A stretch of DNA of 46,148 nucleotides from contig CAZGSD010000007.1 in NCBI GenBank assembly GCA_964528305.1, positions 1 through 46,148 of the forward strand, given 5' to 3'. This stretch comes from CAZGSD01 sp964528305 (GTDB lineage Bacteria; Patescibacteriota; Gracilibacteria; UBA1369). How positions within the stretch are numbered: position 1 is the first letter of the stretch; each line of letters starts with the position of its first letter. The notes under the pieces were generated by a model. That model saw nothing but the letters and a program-made list of their open reading frames with translations. It was not told the DNA's origin and made no database searches. The translations under genes and the position numbers were made by a program. Below are positions 1-6,142 of this stretch, piece by piece.

Positions 1-34
1 ACAGCCGGTTGCTCTACCACTGAGCTACAGGGGA
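1..34 (-). tRNA. tRNA-Asn, 5' part (cut by window edge)
   Basis: Read on the minus strand, the segment starts TCCCCTG (acceptor strand), then TAGCTCAGTGGTAGAGC (D arm), and runs into an anticodon stem CCGGC and loop CTGT before the window ends. The first two anticodon bases are GT. With a U at position 1 and this D arm, Asn (GTT) fits best; Tyr, His and Asp tRNAs with GT- anticodons have different acceptor or arm features. The 3' half lies outside the window. Confidence 0.8.
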
Positions 35-225
35 ATACATTGTGTTAATTGGCTCTCCGCGGATGCGAAGCAAGGGAAATATATAGAACTCATGCGGAAT
101 TTTCAAATCTTTTTTCGGGGATGGTTGGCCGGGTGAACTCTGGAAGCGTTCAAAAGTCTGCGCGCGCAGACTTTTGAAGTGGGTAGAATTCTGTGCATGG
201 GGGATTAAAGTGTGGGGTATCTTAC

Positions 226-1431
226 TCAAACAGCCCTTAATTTAACTATTTCACGGCAGACCACTTGGTCGGGGCGTTCGTAGATTAGGCTTTTTTCGCG
301 GGTGGGTAAGTGGAATTGCTCAGTTAGATGATCTGGCAGTAGGGATTCTTCTTGAAAGCCAGCCTGGGCGAAGCTGTCATGGAGTTTATCCATGGTTAGA
401 AATCTGGCGCCCGTGCGGTAGCAGAGCAGGGTGAGTACGACTGGTGTGTGGGCGGGGATGAGAGGGCGGAGGGCCCGGAGGAAATTGAAAATCAGGCCGT
501 GGATTTGGCTGAAAGTCAGGTCGATTTGATCCGGGAAAGGGGTGCGGCTGATGGGAGGGCCCAGAAAGGTTTCACTGATTACGGCGGCGATTTTTTCGGG
601 TAGGTCGGATTTGTTTAAATGAGTGGCGTCTTGGCAGAATAAGCGTGTTTGGCTGTCTTGGTTGTGCCATTTTAGATTTTCATGGCTTTTGCGGATGTTT
701 TCTTCAGATATGTCGGATCCGATGGCTTGTAGGCCCATTTTTTCGGCTTCCATCAGAATAGTTCCGATGCCGCAAAAGGGGTCGTAAATAGTAGCGCCGC
801 TGTTTGCTCCAGATAGATTGATTAAAATTTGGGCTAATTTAGGTGGGAGCATGCCTAGTCTGGCGTCGCGTTCTGGTCTTTGGAAATCGCGTCTGGAATA
901 TTCATTAATATCCTGTAGGCCAACTGTTTCGCCGATTAAATATTGTCCGTTGATTTCTATGGCATTAAATTCTGCACCTTTTTGTAGGATTTTTTCGCCG
1001 AGCAATAGGGCAGTGGGGGGACTAAAAAAATTGTTATTAATGAAACGGCTGGATAGGTCTAATTCTTTCAGCTTCTTTTTAGTGAAAAGTAAACAATTTT
1101 TAATAATTTTTTCAGAGTCTCCTTTTATACTGTCCACAGTCAGTGCATAACGTATTTTGTCGCTGCGTCCTGTGAATTTTTGTGCGGCTAAATCACTGAT
1201 AATGCCTGGTAACTCCTGCTTGTTTCCGGCAGTGGTGCTCACCTGTATCAATTTAGTGCAGCCGCCCAGCTTATTCTGCAGGGATTGTGGCTGGTCGATG
1301 GGTGCTCCCAGCTCTATCACCAGATATTGTCTGTCCAAATGTAGATAAGATGTCTCTTCTGGCAATACTGCTGCCAGTTCCGCCAGGGAAATCAATGTTT
1401 TACGACCCAGAACGAAGATGTATTTAACCAT
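226..1431 (-). CDS. Trm11/THUMP-type RNA (guanine-N2) methyltransferase-like protein
   Basis: Predicted SAM-dependent RNA methyltransferase of the Trm11 / archaeal Trm-G10 type, 401 residues. The N-terminal ~170 residues form a THUMP-like RNA-binding region. A Rossmann methyltransferase domain follows, with SAM-binding motif I DPFCGIGT near residues 217-224 and an acidic motif II (GSDISEENI) near 238-246. The catalytic motif IV, usually D/N-PPY, reads ETFLGPP at about 287-293, so the usual Asp/Asn-Pro-Pro-Tyr/Phe is not present. This places it in the family but leaves base and target uncertain. It is transcribed towards tRNA-Asn, and its start ATG is preceded by an AT-rich leader without Shine-Dalgarno. 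Function as a tRNA modification enzyme is inferred. Confidence 0.75.
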   Translation of the reverse strand: MVKYIFVLGRKTLISLAELAAVLPEETSYLHLDRQYLVIELGAPIDQPQSLQNKLGGCTKLIQVSTTAGNKQELPGIISDLAAQKFTGRSDKIRYALTVDSIKGDSEKIIKNCLLFTKKKLKELDLSSRFINNNFFSPPTALLLGEKILQKGAEFNAIEINGQYLIGETVGLQDINEYSRRDFQRPERDARLGMLPPKLAQILINLSGANSGATIYDPFCGIGTILMEAEKMGLQAIGSDISEENIRKSHENLKWHNQDSQTRLFCQDATHLNKSDLPEKIAAVISETFLGPPISRTPFPDQIDLTFSQIHGLIFNFLRALRPLIPAHTPVVLTLLCYRTGARFLTMDKLHDSFAQAGFQEESLLPDHLTEQFHLPTREKSLIYERPDQVVCREIVKLRAV

Positions 1432-1466
1432 AATTTAATGCAAATGTATTCTATCTTTCCCTGAAA

Positions 1467-1646
1467 ATGACTTTAAAAGCAATGGAAAATGCCAATAAAC
1501 ATGTCTGGTGGATTGAAATAGGGGGTGTAGTGCTAGCCTGTTTGGCTGGAGCTGCTCTGGGGTTTTGGGTGGGGGGCTGGTATCAATCAGAGCGTTTACA
1601 AGCGGCTTTGGTGGAGATCCCCGATATTAATCAGTGTTATCAATAG
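1467..1646 (+). CDS. Small single-pass membrane protein (59 aa)
   Basis: A 59-codon open frame starts MTLKAMENANKHVWWIEIGG, continues into one hydrophobic, Gly/Ala-rich helix (about residues 17-38), and ends with a short amphipathic tail (SERLQAALVEIPDINQCYQ). It fills most of the gap between the divergent methyltransferase gene and ssb. I recognise no family. The clear single transmembrane segment and the absence of any better explanation for the gap support a real gene; an internal ATG at codon 6 is an alternative start. Not certain. Confidence 0.45.
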   Translation: MTLKAMENANKHVWWIEIGGVVLACLAGAALGFWVGGWYQSERLQAALVEIPDINQCYQ

Positions 1647-1738
1647 AGCTTTTTTTCTCCCGACTGGCAACCTCTTTTTATCCTGGGTGTTTTGCTATGG
1701 CGGCCGGATAAATTATAGTGACGCTGGAATTTAATTAT

Positions 1739-1750
1739 TTAAGCGCTTAA
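1739..1750. promoter_or_regulatory. 12-bp perfect palindrome upstream of ssb
   Basis: TTAAGCGCTTAA lies just before a TAAAAT (1752-1757) that could be a -10 element for ssb. Its position suits an operator, but no recognised regulator site matches, and it may be chance. Confidence 0.3.
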
Positions 1751-1761
1751 CTAAAATATAT

Positions 1762-2235
1762 ATGGCAATGTCATTAAATCGAGTGCAATTGATTGGTAAT
1801 CTGACCCGCGATCCGGAATTACGGCAGGTACCGGGTGGTCAAACTGTGGCTTCTTTTTCTATAGCTACCAATTTCAGCTGGACTGATGCCAGTGGGCAAA
1901 AGCAGGATAAACCGGAGTTCCACAATATAGTTGCCTGGAGGAAATTGGCAGAAATTATTGGTCAGTATTTGCGTAAAGGTAGCAAAATATTTATTGAAGG
2001 TCGTTTGCAAACTCGGGAATGGGAAGGTGAAGATGGAGTGAAGCGCTATCGTACAGAAATCGTAGCGGATAATATGATAATGCTGGACCGTAAAGGTGGT
2101 GAGATGGGTGAGGCGCCTTCTTATGGTGGTGGATTGAATCGTGCTACGGCTAAATCGGCTGGTGCCGAGATGGCTGGGGCGGCTGTGGGTGGTGATGTAG
2201 AGGGGGATGTGTCCATTGATGACCTTCCATTCTGA
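1762..2235 (+). CDS. ssb: Single-stranded DNA-binding protein SSB
   Basis: SSB coats single-stranded DNA during replication and repair and recruits partners through its C-terminal tip. The 157-residue protein has the OB-fold signature at the N-terminus (LNRVQLIGNLTRDPEL), the conserved EFHNIVAWRKLAEIIGQYL and KGSKIFIEGRLQTREW strands, then a flexible Gly-rich linker and the diagnostic acidic tip DDLPF. ATG codons at residues 1 and 3 are both possible starts (MAMSLNRV). The leader is AT-rich with no Shine-Dalgarno. The stop codon is inside the left arm of the long hairpin at 2227-2349, which probably serves as its transcription end. Confidence 0.96.
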   Translation: MAMSLNRVQLIGNLTRDPELRQVPGGQTVASFSIATNFSWTDASGQKQDKPEFHNIVAWRKLAEIIGQYLRKGSKIFIEGRLQTREWEGEDGVKRYRTEIVADNMIMLDRKGGEMGEAPSYGGGLNRATAKSAGAEMAGAAVGGDVEGDVSIDDLPF

Positions 2236-2349
2236 TTCTTTTTGATTTTTACTGCGTTGACTGCGAAAAAATTGCACCTTACGTATATGTATACGTGCGG
2301 CGCAATTTTTTCTTGTCGCCTTGTAAAAACCGAAAAAGAATCAGAATGG
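2227..2349. repeat. Long nested hairpin, family A copy 1 (after ssb)
   Basis: The outer arms 2227-2252 and 2323-2349 are almost perfectly complementary. An inner stem follows (GCGAAAAAATTGC against GCGCAATTTTTTC) and the tip is TACGTATA/TATACGTG. The whole 123 bases fold back as one near-continuous hairpin. It starts inside the ssb stop region. The internal words TGCGTTGACTGCGAAAAA and TTTTTCTTGTCGCCTTGTA recur at 44979-45101 and, weaker, at 19825-19948. It could act as a terminator or as a mobile palindromic element. Confidence 0.75.
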
Positions 2350-2370
2350 GCTTTGTTGCAGACTAAAGAA

Positions 2371-2413
2371 AAAGAGGCCTAAAGCCAATTTTATAGTTGG
2401 TGTAGGCCTCTTT
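2371..2413 (-). terminator. Intrinsic terminator (best read on minus strand)
   Basis: AAAGAGGCCTA (2371-2381) pairs with TAGGCCTCTTT (2403-2413), with an inner CCAA/TTGG pairing. On the minus strand the stem is followed by TTTTTCTTT, a good U-tract; on the plus strand the tract is TTTTGTTGCT. It would end a minus-strand transcript coming from the structured region at 2435-2845, and could also back up ssb termination. Confidence 0.7.
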
Positions 2414-2845
2414 TGTTGCTGCTTATGGAGCATTCCTATCCGCATCAAGTGTATCGATGCAGAGGGTAAATGACGTCCTGTTGGCAGCATTTGGGTGAAA
2501 CTACGGCTATTTGATGTTTCAGCCCTTCTCTCTACCGTCCTTTGGTGTTTTGTTTCACGACGAGGTTCACCATCGTCAATTTTTTATTTTTGCTTTTTCC
2601 TGTGCTTTGTCCCATTAGGACGAAAGCTTTTGGTTTGCATTTATTTTTGCTTTTTGCCGGAAACGTCGAGCGTTTCACAGATTTTTTTCAGATGCCTGCC
2701 GGGCATCAATCGAAAAGTAGAGAGCAGAGGTCCCCCAGAGGCTAGACCTCGTTTGAGAGCATAGATATGAGCTCTGTGGTGGGGCGAGGAGCCGTTTTGG
2801 TGCCTGGGAGACTTTTGTCCGCTACTTTTCTTTGTGCTGCTTGGT
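2414..2845 (-). ncRNA. Probable large structured RNA of unknown class
   Basis: The 630-base gap between ssb and gmk has no convincing gene but holds a series of compact hairpins: 2442-2446/2456-2460, 2493-2501/2516-2525, 2559-2565/2570-2577, 2604-2612/2618-2627, 2660-2665/2671-2676, 2691-2696/2702-2707, 2727-2732/2745-2750 and 2756-2760/2771-2775. A 9-bp helix (2712-2720/2822-2830) encloses the last group. The linkers are A-rich when read on the minus strand, as unpaired RNA usually is, and a terminator with a minus-strand U-tract follows at 2371-2413. I find no signature of tmRNA, RNase P RNA, SRP RNA or 6S RNA. Ends are approximate. Confidence 0.5.
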
Positions 2846-2982
2846 TGTCAAAGGCCGATTGATTTGTATTTGCCAAATCATTAAATTATATCATTTTTGG
2901 GGAAATAGAGCAAATGGCTGGGCTGAAAAGCTTTTTTCTATATAATCTGTTTGTCGATATAGCTGAATTTTTTAATGTTTTT

Positions 2983-3597
2983 ATGGGTAATATTTTGGCG
3001 AAAAACGGTTTATTGGTGCTAATTTCCGGCCCTTCTGGGGTTGGTAAGGGCACTATTGTAAATATGCTGCGTGAGCGTTTGCCCTGGCTGGTTTTTGTTA
3101 CCTCTCTGACTACCAGAGCTCCTCGGCCGGGTGAGCAGGAAGGGCAGCAATATCATTTTGTCAGTCATGAAGAATTTGAGCGTGGAATTGCTGAGGGGCG
3201 TTTTTTGGAATATGCCCAGGTGCATCACCTCGATTATTATGGGGTTTTGAAGGCGCCGGTGATGGAGGCTTTGGCTCTGGGGCGGGTGGTGGTTCGTGAA
3301 GTGGATGTGCAAGGGGCGGCTAGTATAGTGAATGCATTGCCGCCGGCAGAAGTGCTGACTATTTTTATACGACCTCCTGAATTGGCTGTTTTGTTGCAGC
3401 ATATTGAGGGGCGGGGGCATTTACCGGCGGAGGAGTTACAACGTCGTTTGGATAGTGCGAAAAGGGAAATGCAGGCGGCGGAGAAGTTTGATTTTCAGGT
3501 GGTTAATCCGGAGGGGCAGGTTGAGCAATGTTATAATGAAGTGGTGGAGATAATTAAGGCTGAGATGAAGCGGCGGGGGGTGAGTCAGGGGGATTGA
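2983..3597 (+). CDS. gmk: Guanylate kinase
   Basis: Phosphorylates GMP/dGMP to GDP/dGDP using ATP. The P-loop GPSGVGKGT lies near residues 16-24. The GMP-binding region TSLTTRAPRPGEQEGQQYHFVS and FLEYAQVHHLDYYG follow, then the lid and REVDVQGAASI. The frame is open upstream to ATG 2914, which would add 23 residues (MAGLKSFFLYNLF...). I prefer ATG 2983 (MGNILAKNG) because it gives the usual ~204-residue length with the P-loop close to the N-terminus. There is no Shine-Dalgarno for either start. The C-terminus ends at KRRGVSQGD. Confidence 0.93.
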   Translation: MGNILAKNGLLVLISGPSGVGKGTIVNMLRERLPWLVFVTSLTTRAPRPGEQEGQQYHFVSHEEFERGIAEGRFLEYAQVHHLDYYGVLKAPVMEALALGRVVVREVDVQGAASIVNALPPAEVLTIFIRPPELAVLLQHIEGRGHLPAEELQRRLDSAKREMQAAEKFDFQVVNPEGQVEQCYNEVVEIIKAEMKRRGVSQGD

Positions 3598-3725
3598 AAC
3601 AGCCAGGGGGGTGGTTTATGTTATGTGAAAAAGATTTTGCAAAATAGCCTCTTTGGTGTAATTTATGCCCGCTTTTCAGTTAAAGCTTCGTCGTATCTGA
3701 TTTCGTCTGGAATTACTGTAAATAA

Positions 3726-3799
3726 TGGGGATTAGCCAAGTGGTAAGGCACCAGGTTCTGACCCTGGCACCGGGGGTTCGAATCCCTCATCCCCAGCCA
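3726..3799 (+). tRNA. tRNA-Gln (CTG anticodon), CCA encoded
   Basis: Acceptor TGGGGAT pairs with ATCCCCA, the D arm is TAGCCAAGTGGTAAGGC, the anticodon stem CCAGG/CCTGG encloses loop TTCTGAC with anticodon CTG, and the T arm GGGGGTTCGAATCCCTC is canonical. A discriminator G and genomic CCA follow. The U1 start and GCCA end match the usual tRNA-Gln pattern. It sits at the left edge of the accessory island, but no copy of its 3' end is found at the right edge. Confidence 0.95.
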
Positions 3800-3838
3800 A
3801 TAGATTCAATTTCTTGTTAGAGCAGATCTGTGGTGATT

Positions 3839-4154
3839 TTATTCATAGCCGGAAAGTTTTTTATTAATTTGTTTAGCAATGTTTTGAAAAACTTTGCCGG
3901 TGCTGTGAATTTTCTCAAATCCTTTCACTTGAGGAGGGATGTTAACTTCGAGGATAATTGGATGTTTTTTGGTGTGAATTAAATCGACACCTCCAAAATC
4001 ACATTGCATTAATTTCATAGCTTTTAGTACATCAATTATATCGATGAATTAAATACAACTTCCGATCGTCAGAGACCGATTCCCCTTTATATGGTGTAAG
4101 GTTAACGGGGGGAACTTTATCCAGTAGGGGATTAAAGGCAGTCGGTTTCGTCAA
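3839..4154 (-). pseudogene. Decayed ATP-grasp ligase (C-terminal remnant, frameshifted)
   Basis: Two minus-strand frames give parts of one protein. The upstream part (4154 to about 4045) reads TKPTAFNPLLDKVPP... and ends in a stop after LYLIHRYN. The downstream part (about 4048 to 3839) reads DIIDVLKAMKLMQCDFGGVD, then IILEVNIPP and KGFEKIHSTGKVF. The DFGGVD...LEVN pattern is the metal/ATP-binding C-terminal signature of ATP-grasp carboxylate-amine ligases (RimK-like). The frames shift around 4045, and the N-terminal two thirds of the domain are missing. It starts (TTG) 11 bases after the stop of the synthetase-like gene, so it was probably the second gene of that minus-strand unit. Confidence 0.7.
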
Positions 4155-4165
4155 CTAGTAAACAG

Positions 4166-5530
4166 CTACGGTTGTAGTCGTCCCATATCTCTAGGAAATA
4201 GTGTTGCACGTTTGATATTATCAACACCGGTGAGTTGCATGGTTAAACGTTCAAGGCCCAGTCCAAGTCCACCGTGTGGAGGTGTTCCCAGTTGATGTAA
4301 ACGTAAAAATTGTTCGAAACCAGAGGGGTTCAAGCCCTTGTCTATCATCGCTTGCACCTGTTCATCATAGTTGTTTATACGTTGTCCACCTGTTGTAATT
4401 TCCAACCCTCTGAAAAGTAGATCAAAACTTTTCGTTACATCTCGGTTCTCTGGATCTCTTTTTGCATAAAAAGGGCGTTTCGCCCAGGGATAGTGTGTTA
4501 CAAAAACAAATTCAGATCCCGTTTGGTCTCTTACAGCTTGAGAGATAAGTCTTTCATCTTCGGGTTCGAGATCATGATCATCGGTAGATTGTTTGCCAAA
4601 ACGGTCCGCAATCATCACTTTTGCATCTGCGAACTTAACCTGTGGAATGCCTCCTGATAAATCCGGTAAATCTTGTTGAAGGACGCCGCTCTTATTTAGG
4701 AGTTCAAAAGCTTCAGCACAATTTTGGCGAACGGAGGTAATTACATGTGCCAACATGGTTGCTTCCATCTGCATCACGTCCTCAAAACCTCGGATGGGTC
4801 CCATCTCAAGATCCATTGAGGTATAGGTTGTGAGGTGACGTGATGTTCTGGAAGGTTCCGCCCTAAAAACTGGTCCAATCTCAAACACTCGACCATGGAC
4901 GGGAACCATGAATTGCTTGTAGAACTGAGGGCTTTGAGCTAAAAATGCAGGAGCCCCAAAATAATCTAGGCCAAATACATTGGCACCACCTTCTGCATTT
5001 CCTCCCACAATTTTAGGTGAGAAAATTTCCGTAAATCGTTGTCCATTTAAAAATTCTCTAAAAGCTTTTGCTATTTCTGCTTGGACTTGGAAAATTGCTC
5101 TTTCGGTTGGATTCCTAAGACTGAGGAGTCTTTCATCCAACATTGTGGATTGAGAGACATTTAAAGATAAACTACTCGTATCAAAGGCTGGTTCAGTCTG
5201 GGGTGAACTTAGTATGTCAGCCTGGTTACAAGCGATTTCCACTTCTGGTTTGCTGGTTTTTGATTGTTTTGCTTTTACTTCACCTGTCACTTTCATAAAG
5301 CTGCCCTTTTTGAATTGAGGCAACTGTTTTAAAGAAACTACTACTTGGATTGTGCTGGTTGGCGTGCGGAGTACAACGAACCCACCCCATTTTAAAGCTT
5401 TGACATTCAGGACAGCTCCTTCAACTGTTGCTGTTTGCCCCACTTTCTCTAAAAGGTCTTGAGCTTCAATGAGAGGATTCAAATCCTCTGGAGAGGTTCC
5501 GAGTCTATTTTCTGTAAGATCTAAAGGCAT
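4166..5530 (-). CDS. Aspartyl/asparaginyl-tRNA synthetase-like protein (AspS2 / archaeal type)
   Basis: Class II aminoacyl-tRNA synthetase, 454 residues. An N-terminal OB-fold (about 33-107) would bind the anticodon. The catalytic core has GGNAEGGANVFGLDYFG and FLAQSPQFYKQFM, motif 2 FRAEPSRTSRHLT near 223-234, GLEITTGGQRINNYDE, and motif 3 GLGLGLERL near 422-430, ending with the typical FPRDMGRLQP. There is no bacterial GAD insertion domain, so it is the short archaeal/AspS2 form. From sequence alone I cannot tell Asp from Asn specificity, nor whether it is the housekeeping enzyme or a paralogue. It is divergent from the HIT gene and followed by the ATP-grasp remnant, a context suggesting a specialised role. 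Confidence 0.8.
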   Translation of the reverse strand: MPLDLTENRLGTSPEDLNPLIEAQDLLEKVGQTATVEGAVLNVKALKWGGFVVLRTPTSTIQVVVSLKQLPQFKKGSFMKVTGEVKAKQSKTSKPEVEIACNQADILSSPQTEPAFDTSSLSLNVSQSTMLDERLLSLRNPTERAIFQVQAEIAKAFREFLNGQRFTEIFSPKIVGGNAEGGANVFGLDYFGAPAFLAQSPQFYKQFMVPVHGRVFEIGPVFRAEPSRTSRHLTTYTSMDLEMGPIRGFEDVMQMEATMLAHVITSVRQNCAEAFELLNKSGVLQQDLPDLSGGIPQVKFADAKVMIADRFGKQSTDDHDLEPEDERLISQAVRDQTGSEFVFVTHYPWAKRPFYAKRDPENRDVTKSFDLLFRGLEITTGGQRINNYDEQVQAMIDKGLNPSGFEQFLRLHQLGTPPHGGLGLGLERLTMQLTGVDNIKRATLFPRDMGRLQP

Positions 5531-5560
5531 AAAATCTGGTTTAGTGATCTATGGAGGGTT

Positions 5561-5589
5561 ATGTTAGTGGTTTATTGATTTTTAGTCAA
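5561..5589 (-). promoter_or_regulatory. Promoter for the synthetase-like gene
   Basis: On the minus strand TTGACT (5589-5584), a 17-base spacer, then TAACAT (5566-5561) lies about 30 bases before the ATG at 5530. The match is four to five of six bases in each box with ideal spacing. Confidence 0.5.
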
Positions 5590-5628
5590 TGTGCGGTGGA
5601 CTGAGCTTGGAATGGGGGCGAATAACTG

Positions 5629-5658
5629 TTACATTTCCGATTGTTATTCTTTTATAAT
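5629..5658 (+). promoter_or_regulatory. Promoter for the HIT gene
   Basis: TTACAT (5629-5634), 18-base spacer, TATAAT (5653-5658). Transcription would start near 5665, after the in-frame TTG at 5658 but before ATG 5676. This argues for the ATG start and a very short leader. Confidence 0.5.
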
Positions 5659-5675
5659 TGGTAGAAACATCAACG

Positions 5676-6083
5676 ATGCATAAATGTATATTTTGCGATA
5701 TTGTTCTTAAATTGGTTCCTGCAGAAGTTGTTTTTGAAGATAATAACATTCTGGTGATTCTTGACACAGACCCAATCAGTGCTGGCCACTGTTTAGTTAT
5801 TCCTAAAGAACATATAAAAGACTACTTGAGCATCAGGACTGATCTAGGGGGGCTTATTATGAATAGCGTGGGGAAAATCGCTTCTGCCATAATGAGGACC
5901 TATCCCTATGATGGTACGATGATCACTTCAGTTAGTGGTCAATTTCAGGATGTAGCACATTTACACATTCATGTTTTTGGTAGAGAAAAGAAGAGAGATA
6001 TTCAAATCAATTATCCAATTCAAAATGAGCCAATGGCTCTCCCAGCAAGGATTGCTGCTGATTTGAGAGCAAATCTTGTTTGA
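5676..6083 (+). CDS. HIT-family nucleotide hydrolase/transferase
   Basis: Histidine-triad protein of 135 residues. It begins MHKCIFCDIV, typical of Hint-branch proteins with an N-terminal Cys pair. It carries DTDPISAGHCLVIPKEH and ends its core with the triad HLHIHVFGR; the central His would attack the alpha-phosphate of a nucleotide substrate. Members of this family hydrolyse AMP-amides and phosphoramidates such as aminoacyl-AMP. The start at ATG 5676 is preferred over TTG 5658 because the -10 hexamer overlaps the latter. It is the first plus-strand gene of the island, back to back with the AspRS-like gene. A protective role against a nucleotide-linked aspartyl compound is an inference. Confidence 0.88.
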   Translation: MHKCIFCDIVLKLVPAEVVFEDNNILVILDTDPISAGHCLVIPKEHIKDYLSIRTDLGGLIMNSVGKIASAIMRTYPYDGTMITSVSGQFQDVAHLHIHVFGREKKRDIQINYPIQNEPMALPARIAADLRANLV

Positions 6084-6091
6084 AAGTTGGG

Positions 6092-6120
6092 TTGCAATAC
6101 TTGTTACAAGTATGTATAAA
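6092..6120 (+). promoter_or_regulatory. Promoter with embedded operator palindrome
   Basis: TTGCAA (6092-6097), 17-base spacer, TATAAA (6115-6120), 22 bases before ATG 6143. The spacer holds a perfect inverted repeat ATACTTGT-T-ACAAGTAT (6097-6113), the classic position for a repressor. It suggests that the PP-loop and PLP genes are regulated separately from the HIT gene. Confidence 0.6.
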
Positions 6121-6142
6121 TGATCCCTTGTAAAAGCCGTTT

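Noticed and set aside
14..229. 71-aa minus-strand frame at the left edge
   Set aside because: It runs into the tRNA-Asn gene and has no protein-like pattern.
2495..2764. Plus-strand open frames in the ssb-gmk gap (89 and 67 aa)
   Set aside because: Cys/Phe/Ser-rich with no family likeness, and they run through a series of tight hairpins; better explained as structured RNA.
2435..2845. tmRNA, RNase P RNA or SRP RNA in the ssb-gmk gap
   Set aside because: No tRNA-like acceptor/T-arm, no GGATTCGACGGG-like D region, no GAGGAAAGTCC or ACAGAA motif and no SRP tetraloop domain on either strand; only a weak tag-like frame.
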